From: CAVRXQ01 sp963838845
GTDB lineage: Bacteria > Actinomycetota > Acidimicrobiia > Acidimicrobiales > Bog-793
NCBI GenBank assembly: GCA_963838845.1
Contig: CAWISR010000003.1
Coordinates: forward strand, 1,364,001 to 1,428,000
DNA length: 64,000 bases
Direction of reading: 5' to 3'
In this document: in pieces, positions 16,618 to 24,983 of the stretch
How the letters are laid out: every line of letters starts with the position of its first letter
How positions within the stretch are numbered: position 1 is the stretch's first letter
Translations under genes and position numbers: made by a program
The notes under the pieces: model-generated
What the model was told of the DNA's origin: nothing
Database searches by the model: none
Seen by the model: only the letters and a program-made list of their open reading frames with translations

Positions 16618-17634
16618 ATGCCGCCGCCACTCAAGCTGACCTTTGCCAGCCTCGATTACCTCGACCGCACCCGGGCGCTCTCAGAAGGCACGGTACAGCC
16701 GGACGGGATCGCCCTCGAGTGCCTCCGCCTCGGCCCGTACCAGCTCTTCCAGAAGGTCGCGCAGACCGACGAGTTCGACGTCGCCGAGATGTCGGCCTCG
16801 ACGTTCATCGCGCTCGCGGCGCGCGGCGACGAGAAATACGTCGCGATCCCGGTCTTTCTCTCACGACGCTTCCGTCACGGCGACATCTTCGTCCACGGGC
16901 CGAGCGACATCTCCGGACCGAAGGATCTCGTCGGGAAAAAGGTCGGCGTGCCGGACTACGAGATGACCGCCGCGCTCTGGCAAAGGGCCATCCTCCAGCA
17001 CGACTTCGGCGTCACCCCGGATCAGATCGCCTGGTTCCAGGGAGGCGAGTTCACTCCGGGCTTCGTCCAGCGCGTCGACCTCCAGCTTCCCCCGAACGTC
17101 CACGTCGAGGTGATCCCCGAAGACCGCACGCTGCACGCCATGGTGGCGACCGGTGAGATCGACGCCGTGCTGTGCCCGCACATCCCGGCCGCTCTCAGCG
17201 ACGGCTCGGGTCGCGTGCGGCGGCTGTTCCCCGACTACGTCGACGTCGAGCGCGCGTACTACTCGCGCATGAAGTTCTTCCCGATCATGCACCTCACGGT
17301 GATCCGGCGATCGCTGTACGCGGAACACCCGTGGGTTGTCGCGTCGCTGATGAAAGCATTCATTGAGTCCCAGGCGCTCGGTTGGCGACGGATGAACGAG
17401 TTCGGTTCCCTCGCCGTGATGATCCCGTGGCTGTCGCACGACATCGAGGAGATCGACGCGCTGATGGGACCTTCCTTCTGGCCGTATGGATTTCGCGAGA
17501 ATTACGCGATCCTCGACGCGATGTGCGAGTACGCGAGCGAGCAGGGGATCGCCGTACGTCGAATGAGCCCTGAGGAGCTCTTCGTTCCCGAATCGCACGA
17601 CCTGATCCTCGATCAGCGCGCGCCAAACGATTGA
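16618..17634 (+). CDS. 4,5-dihydroxyphthalate decarboxylase-like protein
   Basis: The 338-residue protein has the two-lobed periplasmic-binding-protein-like fold of the Pht5 family (FASLDYLDRTRALSEGTVQP, a QLFQKVAQTDEFDVAEMSA segment, LVGKKVGVPDYEMTAALWQR, ATGEIDAVLCPHIPAAL). No signal peptide is present, so it is a cytosolic enzyme rather than an exported binding protein. Pht5 decarboxylates 4,5-dihydroxyphthalate to protocatechuate; many relatives have unproven substrates. ATG 16618 is used; GTG 16603 is an in-frame alternative. It shares the operator with the AhpD/ubiX operon and overlaps the next SDR start by four bases. Confidence 0.75.
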   Translation: MPPPLKLTFASLDYLDRTRALSEGTVQPDGIALECLRLGPYQLFQKVAQTDEFDVAEMSASTFIALAARGDEKYVAIPVFLSRRFRHGDIFVHGPSDISGPKDLVGKKVGVPDYEMTAALWQRAILQHDFGVTPDQIAWFQGGEFTPGFVQRVDLQLPPNVHVEVIPEDRTLHAMVATGEIDAVLCPHIPAALSDGSGRVRRLFPDYVDVERAYYSRMKFFPIMHLTVIRRSLYAEHPWVVASLMKAFIESQALGWRRMNEFGSLAVMIPWLSHDIEEIDALMGPSFWPYGFRENYAILDAMCEYASEQGIAVRRMSPEELFVPESHDLILDQRAPND

Positions 17635-18380
17635 ACGGGCTCGAAGGAAAGGTCGCGCTCGTCACGGGCGCGACCCAGGGAATCGGTGAGGCGATCGCCG
17701 CCGCGCTTGCCGGCGCCGGAGCTTCCGTCGTGTGCAGCGGCCTCGAATTAGCGGAATCCGAGCGTGTCGCCTCTCGGATCAATGCCAGCGGAGGTGTCGC
17801 CGAGCCACTCGCGCTGGACGTCAGTCGCGGCGCCCAGATTGAGGAAGGGTTCGCGCGCTTCGCATCGTCGAGTGGGATCGACGTCGTCGTGAACAACGCC
17901 GGAATCTTTCCGCGGTCACCGTTCGCAGAGCTCGCCGAGGCGGAATGGGATGACGTGATGCGGGTGAACCTGAAGGGAACATTCCTCGTCTCACAGATCG
18001 CAGCGTGCTTGATGCGCGAACAAGGACGCGGAGGTCGGATCGTCAACATCACATCGGGTGCGGCATTGGTACCGACCGCGAACAGTGCCCATTACGCGGC
18101 GAGCAAGGCTGGCGTCGCAGCGCTTACCCGGGTGATGGCGCTCGAACTCGCCGCTGATCGCATCACCGTCAACGCGGTGGCTCCGGGTCTCGTCGATACC
18201 GCGCAACCGCGCTCTTATTATTCCGAGGCCGATCTCAGAGCCATCGCCACTCGGATTCCGCTCGGACGGATCGGTATGACCGACGACGTCGCACCGGTGG
18301 TCGTTTTTCTCTGCAGCGACGAAGCGAGGTACATCACCGGCCAGACGATTCACGTCAACGGCGGCCTGTTCATGTCATGA
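17631..18380 (+). CDS. SDR family oxidoreductase (FabG-like)
   Basis: The 249-residue classical SDR shows TGATQGIGEAIA for NAD(P) binding, VVVNNAGIFPRS, the catalytic Ser in VNITSGAAL, YAASK and a terminal INxGG-like VNGGLFMS. TTG 17631 overlaps the preceding stop (TTGA), giving coupled translation with the 4,5-dihydroxyphthalate-decarboxylase-like gene. It likely acts on a hydroxy or keto intermediate of the same route; a fatty-acid role is unlikely from context. Confidence 0.9.
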   Translation: MNGLEGKVALVTGATQGIGEAIAAALAGAGASVVCSGLELAESERVASRINASGGVAEPLALDVSRGAQIEEGFARFASSSGIDVVVNNAGIFPRSPFAELAEAEWDDVMRVNLKGTFLVSQIAACLMREQGRGGRIVNITSGAALVPTANSAHYAASKAGVAALTRVMALELAADRITVNAVAPGLVDTAQPRSYYSEADLRAIATRIPLGRIGMTDDVAPVVVFLCSDEARYITGQTIHVNGGLFMS

Positions 18381-18494
18381 GCAGGGCCGCCGAATGTGTT
18401 CGCGCTTCTTACGACATACAGCCCGAGGAACGCTGATTTCCTGAATGGTTACAATTGCGAGGTTCGCCGGGGCTTTTCGCGGCAAGGGGGGACT

Positions 18495-19388
18495 ATGTTC
18501 ATTCGACTTCGCCACCCGATTCCTCTCGCGGCGTTGTGCGTCGTCGCTGTCACGTTGACGTGCGCACCGGGATCGGGCGCGGCGCTCGCGCACAAGAAGC
18601 ACGCGCCGCTCTCTAATCTCTTGCCGAGCGACGTTAAGGTCGGGTCGACGCTCACGGTCCCAAGTTCCATCGAATACGCGCCGTTCGAATATTTCGCGGC
18701 CAACAATAAAACGGTGATCGGCCTCGACGTCGACATCATGAGCGCGATCGGTCAGTTGCTGGGTATCAAGTTCAAGTTCGAGAACTACAGCTTCGCGGCG
18801 ATCATTCCCGCCGTACAAGACGGTCGATTTCTGATCTCGCAGTCCTCGTTCTCCGACACGTCGGCGCGGGAGAAGCAAGTGTCGTTTGTCGATTACTTCA
18901 TTGACGGCGAGCAGATTATGGTCAAGGCCGGTAATCCATACCACATCACCAATTTTTTGGACCTGTGCGGCAAGCCTGTTGCGCTCGCTAGTGGCGACAC
19001 CGATATTGGTGTCGCCGCCGCGACGTCGAAGCAATGCAAGGCGAAGGGTAAGCCTGCCGTGAATGGACAGATCTTCCCAGGAACACCTGCCGACCTCCTC
19101 GCGATCTCGTCCGGCCGGTCGGACGCGACGATCATCGACTCCGCTGCGGGCGCCTACGACGTGCGCACGACGAAAGGCAAGTACGAGATGGTAGGGCCGA
19201 TTATCGACAGCGGGCCCTATGGCATCGTCCTCAACAAGAAAGAGACGAAATTCATCGCGGCAATCCAAGCCGCGCTGGTGCAGATGAAGAAGCAGGGGAC
19301 GTACGCGAACATCCTCGCGAAGTGGTCCGAACGGAGCGGCGCCATCAAGTCATTCACGATCGACGCGGCGGCTAGTTATGGGGTATGA
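18495..19388 (+). CDS. Amino acid ABC transporter substrate-binding protein
   Basis: The 297-residue protein starts with a signal peptide (LAALCVVAVTLTCAPGSGAALA; the Cys could be a lipobox variant, but spacing is poor). The mature part is the SBP_bac_3 family: VPSSIEYAPFEYF, GLDVDIMSAIGQLLGIKFKF, SQSSFSDTSAREKQVSFVDY and GIVLNKKETKFIAAIQAAL. It captures a polar amino acid outside the membrane. ATG 18495 has AAGGGGGG upstream. Its stop overlaps the permease start (ATGA). The 114-base region before it shows no clear operator. Confidence 0.92.
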   Translation: MFIRLRHPIPLAALCVVAVTLTCAPGSGAALAHKKHAPLSNLLPSDVKVGSTLTVPSSIEYAPFEYFAANNKTVIGLDVDIMSAIGQLLGIKFKFENYSFAAIIPAVQDGRFLISQSSFSDTSAREKQVSFVDYFIDGEQIMVKAGNPYHITNFLDLCGKPVALASGDTDIGVAAATSKQCKAKGKPAVNGQIFPGTPADLLAISSGRSDATIIDSAAGAYDVRTTKGKYEMVGPIIDSGPYGIVLNKKETKFIAAIQAALVQMKKQGTYANILAKWSERSGAIKSFTIDAAASYGV

Positions 19389-20350
19389 GCCAGCTTGTTG
19401 ACCGCGGTTTGTTGCGGGTCTCGACCAATCGTGGGCTAGAGAGGCACGCGGAACCGAGGGTTCACCCCGTACGTCACGTTGGTCGATGGGTGGCGATGAT
19501 CGTCGTCGCGGTGCTGGTCGCGATGCTCGCTCACAGCCTTGTTGCCGACGGGAACTACCAGTGGGGAGTTGTCGGCCACTACTTCACGACCGGGGTCATT
19601 CTTTCGGGGTTGCGGCTGACGATCGAGCTGACGTTCATCTCAATGGGAATCGGCATCGCGCTCGGCACGGTGCTCGCGGTCATGCGAATGTCTTCGAATC
19701 CGGTGATCTCAGGCGCGAGCTCCGTTTACATCTGGTTCTTCCGAGGCACGCCACTGCTCGTGCAAATCATTTTCTGGTTCAACCTCGCGTTCTTGTATCC
19801 ACGTCTTTCGTTGGGAGTGCCCTTCGGACCGTCTTTCGTGCATTTCTCGACGAACACGTTGATCACGACGATGGCTGCCGCGATCCTTGCCTTGGGTCTC
19901 AACGAGGCCGCATACATGTGCGAAATCGTCCGAGCGGGAATCCTCTCGGTCGAAGAGGGACAGATTGACGCGGCGCAGTCGGTCGGGATGCGGCGTCTGC
20001 TCATCATGCGGCGGATCGTCCTGCCCCAGGCGATGAAGGTCATCATTCCACCAACCGGCAACGAGACGATCGGAATGCTAAAGACGACGTCTCTCGTCAG
20101 CGTGATCGCCTTAAGCGAACTTCTTCAAACCGTCGAGACCATCTTCAATCGCACCTTCCAGACGATTCCCCTGCTCATCGTCGCCAGCCTCTGGTATCTC
20201 GTCTGCACGACTGTTCTCTCGGTCGGTCAGTACTACGTCGAGCGCTACTTCGCTCGGGGATCCTCGCGCGCGCTCCCACCCACCGTCCTCCAACGCTTGC
20301 GGAGAAATCTCCTGGTGTTCCACACGCCGGTCGAACCGCTCGGTCGTTAG
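19385..20350 (+). CDS. Amino acid ABC transporter permease, HisM/GlnP type
   Basis: The 321-residue membrane protein has a first hydrophobic segment at about 35-52 and the HisMQ-type core from about 65 (LSGLRLTIELTFISMGIGIA), with YIWFFRGTPLLVQIIFWFNL and the EAA loop ILSVEEGQIDAAQSVGM. It forms the membrane channel for the polar amino-acid importer with genes on both sides. ATGA overlap with the binding-protein gene, and the ATPase start directly abuts its stop, show one operon. Confidence 0.93.
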   Translation: MSQLVDRGLLRVSTNRGLERHAEPRVHPVRHVGRWVAMIVVAVLVAMLAHSLVADGNYQWGVVGHYFTTGVILSGLRLTIELTFISMGIGIALGTVLAVMRMSSNPVISGASSVYIWFFRGTPLLVQIIFWFNLAFLYPRLSLGVPFGPSFVHFSTNTLITTMAAAILALGLNEAAYMCEIVRAGILSVEEGQIDAAQSVGMRRLLIMRRIVLPQAMKVIIPPTGNETIGMLKTTSLVSVIALSELLQTVETIFNRTFQTIPLLIVASLWYLVCTTVLSVGQYYVERYFARGSSRALPPTVLQRLRRNLLVFHTPVEPLGR

Positions 20351-21118
20351 ATGGATCAAACTCCGATGGTGAAAGCAGTCGGCGTCCGCAAACGCTTCGG
20401 TCTGTCGGAAGTCCTGAAGGGCATCGACCTCGAGATCGCGTCGGGGGAGGTGTGCTGCCTCGTCGGCCCGTCGGGCGCGGGCAAGAGCACGTTCCTGCGT
20501 TGCATCAACCATCTTGAGAAGATCAGTGCCGGCCATCTCTTCGTTGACGGCGAACTTGTTGGCTACCGAGAATCCCACGGTGAGCTTTACGAACTGCGGG
20601 AACGCGAGGTGTGCGCCAAGCGCGCCGAGATCGGGATGGTCTTCCAGCGCTTCAATCTCTTTCCCCACATGACGGCGCTGCAGAACATCATCGAAGCGCC
20701 GATTCACATCCGGAGGGAGCCGAAGGCAGAGGCGATCGCAAGTGCCCACGCGCTTCTCCGCAGAGTAGGACTCGAGCAGAAGGCTGATCGCTTTCCGAAC
20801 CAGCTGTCTGGTGGAGAACAACAGAGAGTGGCGATCGCGCGCGCGCTTGCTATGCGTCCGAAGCTGATGCTTTTCGACGAGCCAACCTCAGCTCTTGATC
20901 CCGAGCTCGTTGGCGAAGTGCTCGACGTGATGCGGGGCCTCGCCAACGAAGGGATGACGATGATCGTCGTTACCCATGAGATGGGGTTCGCTCGCGAGGT
21001 CGGTGACGGTCTCGTTTTTATGGACGACGGGAGAGTCGTCGAGGCGGGGAAACCCCGTGACGTGATCTCCGCGCCCCAGCACGAGCGCACTCAAGCATTC
21101 CTGTCGAAGGTCCTTTGA
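20351..21118 (+). CDS. Amino acid ABC transporter ATP-binding protein, GlnQ/HisP type
   Basis: The 255-residue ATPase has Walker A GPSGAGKSTFLRCINHLE, Q-loop MVFQRFNLFPHMT, signature LSGGEQQRVAIARAL, Walker B LMLFDEPTSALDPE and switch VVTHEMGFAREV. It energises the polar amino-acid importer encoded upstream. Start ATG 20351 follows the permease stop with no gap. The aminotransferase gene 13 bases downstream is probably in the same transcript, which suggests the imported amino acid is metabolised by it. Confidence 0.94.
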   Translation: MDQTPMVKAVGVRKRFGLSEVLKGIDLEIASGEVCCLVGPSGAGKSTFLRCINHLEKISAGHLFVDGELVGYRESHGELYELREREVCAKRAEIGMVFQRFNLFPHMTALQNIIEAPIHIRREPKAEAIASAHALLRRVGLEQKADRFPNQLSGGEQQRVAIARALAMRPKLMLFDEPTSALDPELVGEVLDVMRGLANEGMTMIVVTHEMGFAREVGDGLVFMDDGRVVEAGKPRDVISAPQHERTQAFLSKVL

Positions 21119-21131
21119 TCCCGCGTTCTCC

Positions 21132-22314
21132 ATGATCGACGTCGAAAGAGCGCGCGAGGAGACTCCCGGCTGCGAGTTCGTCACCCACTTCAACAGCGCG
21201 GGGTCATCGCTGCCTCCTCGTGTCGTCGTCGAGACGGTCGTCAATCATCTCCGTGCTGAAGCCCGCATCGGGGGTTACGAAGCCGAGGACGACGCTCAAA
21301 ATCGGATCGAAGCGGTCTACGACTCGATCGCTCGACTGGTCGGATGCCAGCGAAGCGAAGTGGCTCTGCTCGAGAGCGCGACGCGGGCGTGGGACATGGC
21401 CTTTTACAGCATCCCGTTCCGACGCGGCGACCGCATTCTCACGTCCCACGCCGAGTACGCAAGCAACGTCATCGCGTTTTTGCACGCGTCGGAGAGATTC
21501 GGCGTCTCCGTTGACGTCGTGCCGAATGACAAACATGGCCAATTGTCGGTCGACGCTCTCGCCGAGCTAATCGACGACCGGGTCCGGTTGATCGCGGTCA
21601 GCCACGTGCCGACCAACGGGGGCCTCGTCAACCCCGCGGAAGCGATCGGACGCCTCGCCCGGGAGGCGGGTGTGCTCTATCTGCTCGACGCATGTCAGTC
21701 CGTTGGTCAGATGTGCCTCGACGTATCCAAGATCGGCTGTCACTTCCTCAGTGCGACTGGTCGAAAGTTCCTTCGAGGGCCGCGTGGAACGGGCTTTCTC
21801 TACGTGTCGAGAGAGGTCCTACCCCTGCTCGATCCACCGCACCCAGACCTTCGATCCGCGACGTGGACCGGGCCGTGGAGCTACTCACTGCGTGGCGACG
21901 CGCGGATGTTTGAACAATGGGAGTCGTATGTCGCGGGCAAGCTCGGTCTCGGCGTGGCCGTCGAATATGCGCTTTCGTGGGGCCTCGAAGCGGTCGAGGC
22001 GAGGGTTGTCGAGACTGGCCGCGTCCTTGCGTGCGAGCCTCGAGGCGCTCGAGGCAGTCCGGACTCATGACCTCGGGGAAAGGCGCTGCGGCATCGTGAC
22101 GTTTACGAAAGAAGGCGTGGAACCGGCTGCAATCGTGAGCCGACTGCGCGAATCGAGGATCGTCGTCAACACGGCGAATGCAACCGCCTCGCAATTCGAC
22201 TTTCCTGAACGCGGTCTCACCGCCACAGTGCGCGCGTCGGTGCACTACTTCAATACCGAACATGAGATCCACGATCTGTGTGCCGCTGTCGACGCAATCT
22301 CAGTTCAGGGATAA
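21132..22314 (+). pseudogene. Class V aminotransferase (PLP), frameshifted near 22011
   Basis: Frame one runs from ATG 21132 through FVTHFNSAGSSLPPRVV, YLLDACQSVGQM and the PLP-lysine region SATGRKFLRGPRGTGFLYV, typical of the isopenicillin-N-epimerase/EgtE branch. At about 22011 this frame turns to nonsense (VETGRVLACEPRG), while another frame continues as RLAASLRASLEALEAV and on to VRASVHYFNTEHEIHDL, the normal C-terminus. One extra base restores a protein of about 393 residues, the usual length. It may be a pseudogene or an assembly indel. It follows the amino-acid importer and is convergent with the PLP enzyme at 22305, overlapping by ten bases. Confidence 0.82.
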
Positions 22315-23540
22315 CTGTGCAACGCCTCAAGGATTTGGTAGTCGTCGTTGACGAGCGGGATCAGCCGCCACTTTTTGAACGCTGGAAACCCGGGATAGGC
22401 GAGTTGGCAGCCGACGAGGTCACCGACGTGGAGCGCTCCACTTCGGACGCGGGCATACGCGTGCTGGTCGTTCAATCCGATGAGCTCGACGTCGCCCTCG
22501 ATCGCGCGATGGCTTTGTCCTGAGACAGCCAAAACGGGAGTGGGGAGCCCCTCCTCGGTCGGGGCGTCGCGTTTGCCGAAGCCAAGGATGGCGAGCTCAG
22601 GCTCAGGACGCGAAAGGACGACCGACCAGACCTCAATTGCCGGACGGAACTCCGGCTTCGCGTCGCGTCCCGAAGGAGCTTTGGTCTGGCGCGGCTCGAA
22701 CTCGTGAAGCACGTAGGCGCCGCTTCGGATCACGGTGCGCACGGGCAGAGAGACGTCGAATCCCCTGAGCAGAGCCACGGCACGGTCGAAATACGCGCTC
22801 CCGCCGGCTGAGACGATCACCTCCTCCGCGTCGGCGAAGAACCCTTCGGAGATGAGAGTTTCTGCGACCTGTCGCACGCTCAATAGAAACTCATCCACGG
22901 CCGCGCCGAGATTGTCGGGCTTCAGATGCTCGACAACAGCCTCGAACCCTTCGACGCCCGCCAGGCGCAAGAACGGCGACTCGTTGGTCGCCTTCGCGAC
23001 CTCGCGCGCTTCGCTGACGCTCCGGCAACCTGCCCGTCCGCCCCTTACGCCAATTTCGACAAGAACGGGCAGCGGATGGCGAAGACCTTCCTCGGAAAGG
23101 AACTTTGACATGAGTTGCACCGCTGCGATCGAGTCCACGAGGCAGAAAACCGAAAGCCGCTCATTGGTACCGAGTTCGGCCCCTAACCAGCGCAAGGACG
23201 CGGCGTCAAGAACCTCGTTGGCAATGAGCACGCGAGGCGCGCCCAAACCGCGCACCACACGTAATTGCGAGACTGTTGCGACGGTGATCCCCCAAACGCC
23301 TGCCTTGATCTGCCGCTCGATGATCTGAGGCGACATCGTCGTCTTCACGTGGGGGGCGAACGACACGCGGTTTGCCTCGCAATAGCGAGCCATCGCCTCG
23401 ATGTTGTGGCTGAGAGCGCTCTCCTTGACGATCAGCACGGGGAGGAACAGGTCCCCTCGCAAAACGTTCAGCTTGCGGCGTCCAACCGTCGCGAGGTCGT
23501 CCTGTTCGACGCCGACGAAGCTCTCGGGCGTCCACTCCAT
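22305..23540 (-). CDS. Alanine racemase-fold PLP enzyme, D-threonine aldolase/D-serine dehydratase family
   Basis: The 411-residue protein has the N-terminal TIM barrel with the PLP lysine at 66 (FAPHVKTTMSP), the phosphate-binding IVSAGGSAYFDRA, and the C-terminal DSD1-like domain (LNDQHAYARV, VGDLVGCQLAYPGFPAFKKW). In D-serine dehydratase and D-threonine aldolase this last segment carries a metal-binding H-x-C; here it is Y-P-G, so the metal site looks lost. Its substrate and even reaction (deamination, aldol cleavage, racemisation) are uncertain. It is convergent with the aminotransferase, and both flank the amino-acid importer. Confidence 0.82.
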   Translation of the reverse strand: MEWTPESFVGVEQDDLATVGRRKLNVLRGDLFLPVLIVKESALSHNIEAMARYCEANRVSFAPHVKTTMSPQIIERQIKAGVWGITVATVSQLRVVRGLGAPRVLIANEVLDAASLRWLGAELGTNERLSVFCLVDSIAAVQLMSKFLSEEGLRHPLPVLVEIGVRGGRAGCRSVSEAREVAKATNESPFLRLAGVEGFEAVVEHLKPDNLGAAVDEFLLSVRQVAETLISEGFFADAEEVIVSAGGSAYFDRAVALLRGFDVSLPVRTVIRSGAYVLHEFEPRQTKAPSGRDAKPEFRPAIEVWSVVLSRPEPELAILGFGKRDAPTEEGLPTPVLAVSGQSHRAIEGDVELIGLNDQHAYARVRSGALHVGDLVGCQLAYPGFPAFKKWRLIPLVNDDYQILEALHSYP

Positions 23541-23584
23541 CTCTCAGAACCTACAGAGCGGGAATTAGCCTGCGCGTCAGTCGG

Positions 23585-24082
23585 ATGCAGATCGAACTTG
23601 CGAGAACCGGGGACTATGACGAGGCGGGTCGTGTCACTGCCTTGGCATTCGCCGAATTCGCCCGTTCGGGCGATCCGAGCTGGGATGCGTACGTTTCCCG
23701 AGTCCAAAACGTCGCCGAGCGCGCCGCACGCGTCCCGGTCTTTGTCGCTCGTGACGGCGACCGCATCGTCGGCTCGGTCACGGTCGAGATTGACGAACGC
23801 CGCGTGGGAGACGACCCGGCGTTTCCACGAAACAGCGTGAATCTCCGGATGCTCGGTGTCGACCCTCACGCGCGACGACGAGGGGTCGGGCGTGCACTTG
23901 TCGAAGCGGTCCTTGGCTTCGGCCGCGACCACGACAAGTCGGCGGTCGTGCTCCACGTTGTCGAGGAGCGGGTCGCGAGCCGGGCGCTGTACGAGTCGAT
24001 GGGGTTCGAGCGCGATGCAACGCGCGATCATGTCGATGAAACCTCGGGACTGCGCCTCGTCGCCTACCGTCTCGGTCTCTGA
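23585..24082 (+). CDS. GNAT family N-acetyltransferase
   Basis: The 165-residue single-domain acetyltransferase has the acetyl-CoA pyrophosphate loop in NLRMLGVDPHARRRGVGRAL and a C-terminal LYESMGFERDATRDH motif that closes the fold. The acceptor is unknown. It is divergent from the PLP enzyme gene (44-base gap) and may share its promoter region. Confidence 0.88.
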   Translation: MQIELARTGDYDEAGRVTALAFAEFARSGDPSWDAYVSRVQNVAERAARVPVFVARDGDRIVGSVTVEIDERRVGDDPAFPRNSVNLRMLGVDPHARRRGVGRALVEAVLGFGRDHDKSAVVLHVVEERVASRALYESMGFERDATRDHVDETSGLRLVAYRLGL

Positions 24083-24153
24083 TGGAAAGTCAGAAAGCCG
24101 CTTCGGCGTCGAGGACATCGAGTTCGAGGCGGAGGATTCGCCTCGTGGGGTCT

Positions 24154-24459
24154 CTACGCGCCGCCGCTTCGTCGGGCCGGATGCGAGCCGACACAGTCAG
24201 CGAGGATGGCGTCCGCGATTTGTTCGTGGGTGGGAACGTCGATCCGGCACGCAGGATCGCTTCCCACCGGATAACCGTCGACTTCGGCTCCGTTGATGAG
24301 CAGGGTCGGCGATAGAAGTGTCGCCTCGATCTCCTCGATGACTGCGCTTATTCCCGTGCGCTCCAGGGCCCTTTCCACCTCGGCCCGCAACCGGCCGACC
24401 GATGGGCAGTCGGGGACGTGCAGGATGGAGATCCGCACCTCCCTGCAAGGCGCGGTCAT
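24154..24459 (-). CDS. Thioredoxin-like small protein downstream of merR
   Basis: The 101-residue protein has a thioredoxin-like pattern seen in proteins beside mercury regulators: SILHVPDCPSVGRLRAEVE as first strand-helix with a single Cys, SPTLLINGAEVDG as the cis-Pro strand, and Cys residues in DPACRI and ADCVG. It lacks a CxxC centre. ATG 24459 overlaps the MerR stop (ATGA), so the two are co-translated. A role in metal or thiol handling is inferred from the partner only. Confidence 0.6.
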   Translation of the reverse strand: MTAPCREVRISILHVPDCPSVGRLRAEVERALERTGISAVIEEIEATLLSPTLLINGAEVDGYPVGSDPACRIDVPTHEQIADAILADCVGSHPARRSGGA

Positions 24460-24872
24460 GGGATCTCTGCTGCGATGACGGCGTCGTACTCAATCGCTTC
24501 GAGGAGCGGGCATTCCCGCTTTCTCGGGCTGCGATCGCAAGTGGCAACAAGCTGACGCAGCGAATCTCGCATGACCGACAGGCGAGCGATTTTCGTCTCC
24601 AGCTCGCCGATCTTCTCAATGGCGAGCGTCTTGGCCGCGTCGCAGTTGCGGGGCCCGCCCGCCGCCAGCCCCAGCAGGGAGTCGATCTCCTCGAGGGAGA
24701 AGCCGAGCTGCTGGGCGCACTTGACGAATCGGACGGTAAGCACGGCCTGGGCGTCATACGAGCGATATCCGCTGTCCGACCGCTGCGGCTCGGGAAGGAT
24801 CCCGCGCCGCTCGTAGTAGCGGAGGGTCTGGACATTCACCCCTGCCTGGGAAGCCACCTCGGAGCTGCGCAT
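24456..24872 (-). CDS. MerR family regulator, mercury-sensor type
   Basis: The 138-residue protein begins MRSSEVASQAGVNVQTLRYY, the MerR winged helix, followed by the dimerisation helix. It keeps the three mercury-binding cysteines in the right layout: one in GGPRNCDAAK and a pair nine residues apart in TCDRSPRKRECPLLEAI, matching Cys82, Cys117 and Cys126 of classical MerR. ATG 24872 is chosen because the MerR-type promoter ends just upstream; the upstream in-frame start at 24989 would put that promoter inside the gene. No merA or merT is nearby, so it may sense another soft metal or act elsewhere. Confidence 0.85.
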   Translation of the reverse strand: MRSSEVASQAGVNVQTLRYYERRGILPEPQRSDSGYRSYDAQAVLTVRFVKCAQQLGFSLEEIDSLLGLAAGGPRNCDAAKTLAIEKIGELETKIARLSVMRDSLRQLVATCDRSPRKRECPLLEAIEYDAVIAAEIP

Positions 24873-24879
24873 ACCTGGA

Positions 24880-24910
24880 GGGTAAACCCTGTATCTAGGT
24901 ACGAAGTCAA
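24880..24910 (-). promoter_or_regulatory. MerR-type promoter with 18-19 bp spacer
   Basis: Read on the minus strand, TTGACT (24910-24905) is followed by the dyad GTACCTAGATAC and TTTACC/TTACCC (24886-24880). The -35 to -10 spacer is 18-19 bp, long as in MerR-controlled promoters. The predicted transcription start falls at or next to the merR ATG (24872), so the message may be leaderless. Confidence 0.6.
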
Positions 24911-24983
24911 CCTCCTTTCGAGATGCTGAGCGGTATTTCGGTTTCGTCTTGCCGCACCGGCGCGACTGGGGTCGAATGACGCC

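Noticed and set aside
15880..17634. Plus-strand frame extending the Pht5-like gene upstream through the AhpD-like gene
   Set aside because: The upstream part is the antisense of the AhpD-like gene and crosses the operator; the conserved protein begins at 16618.
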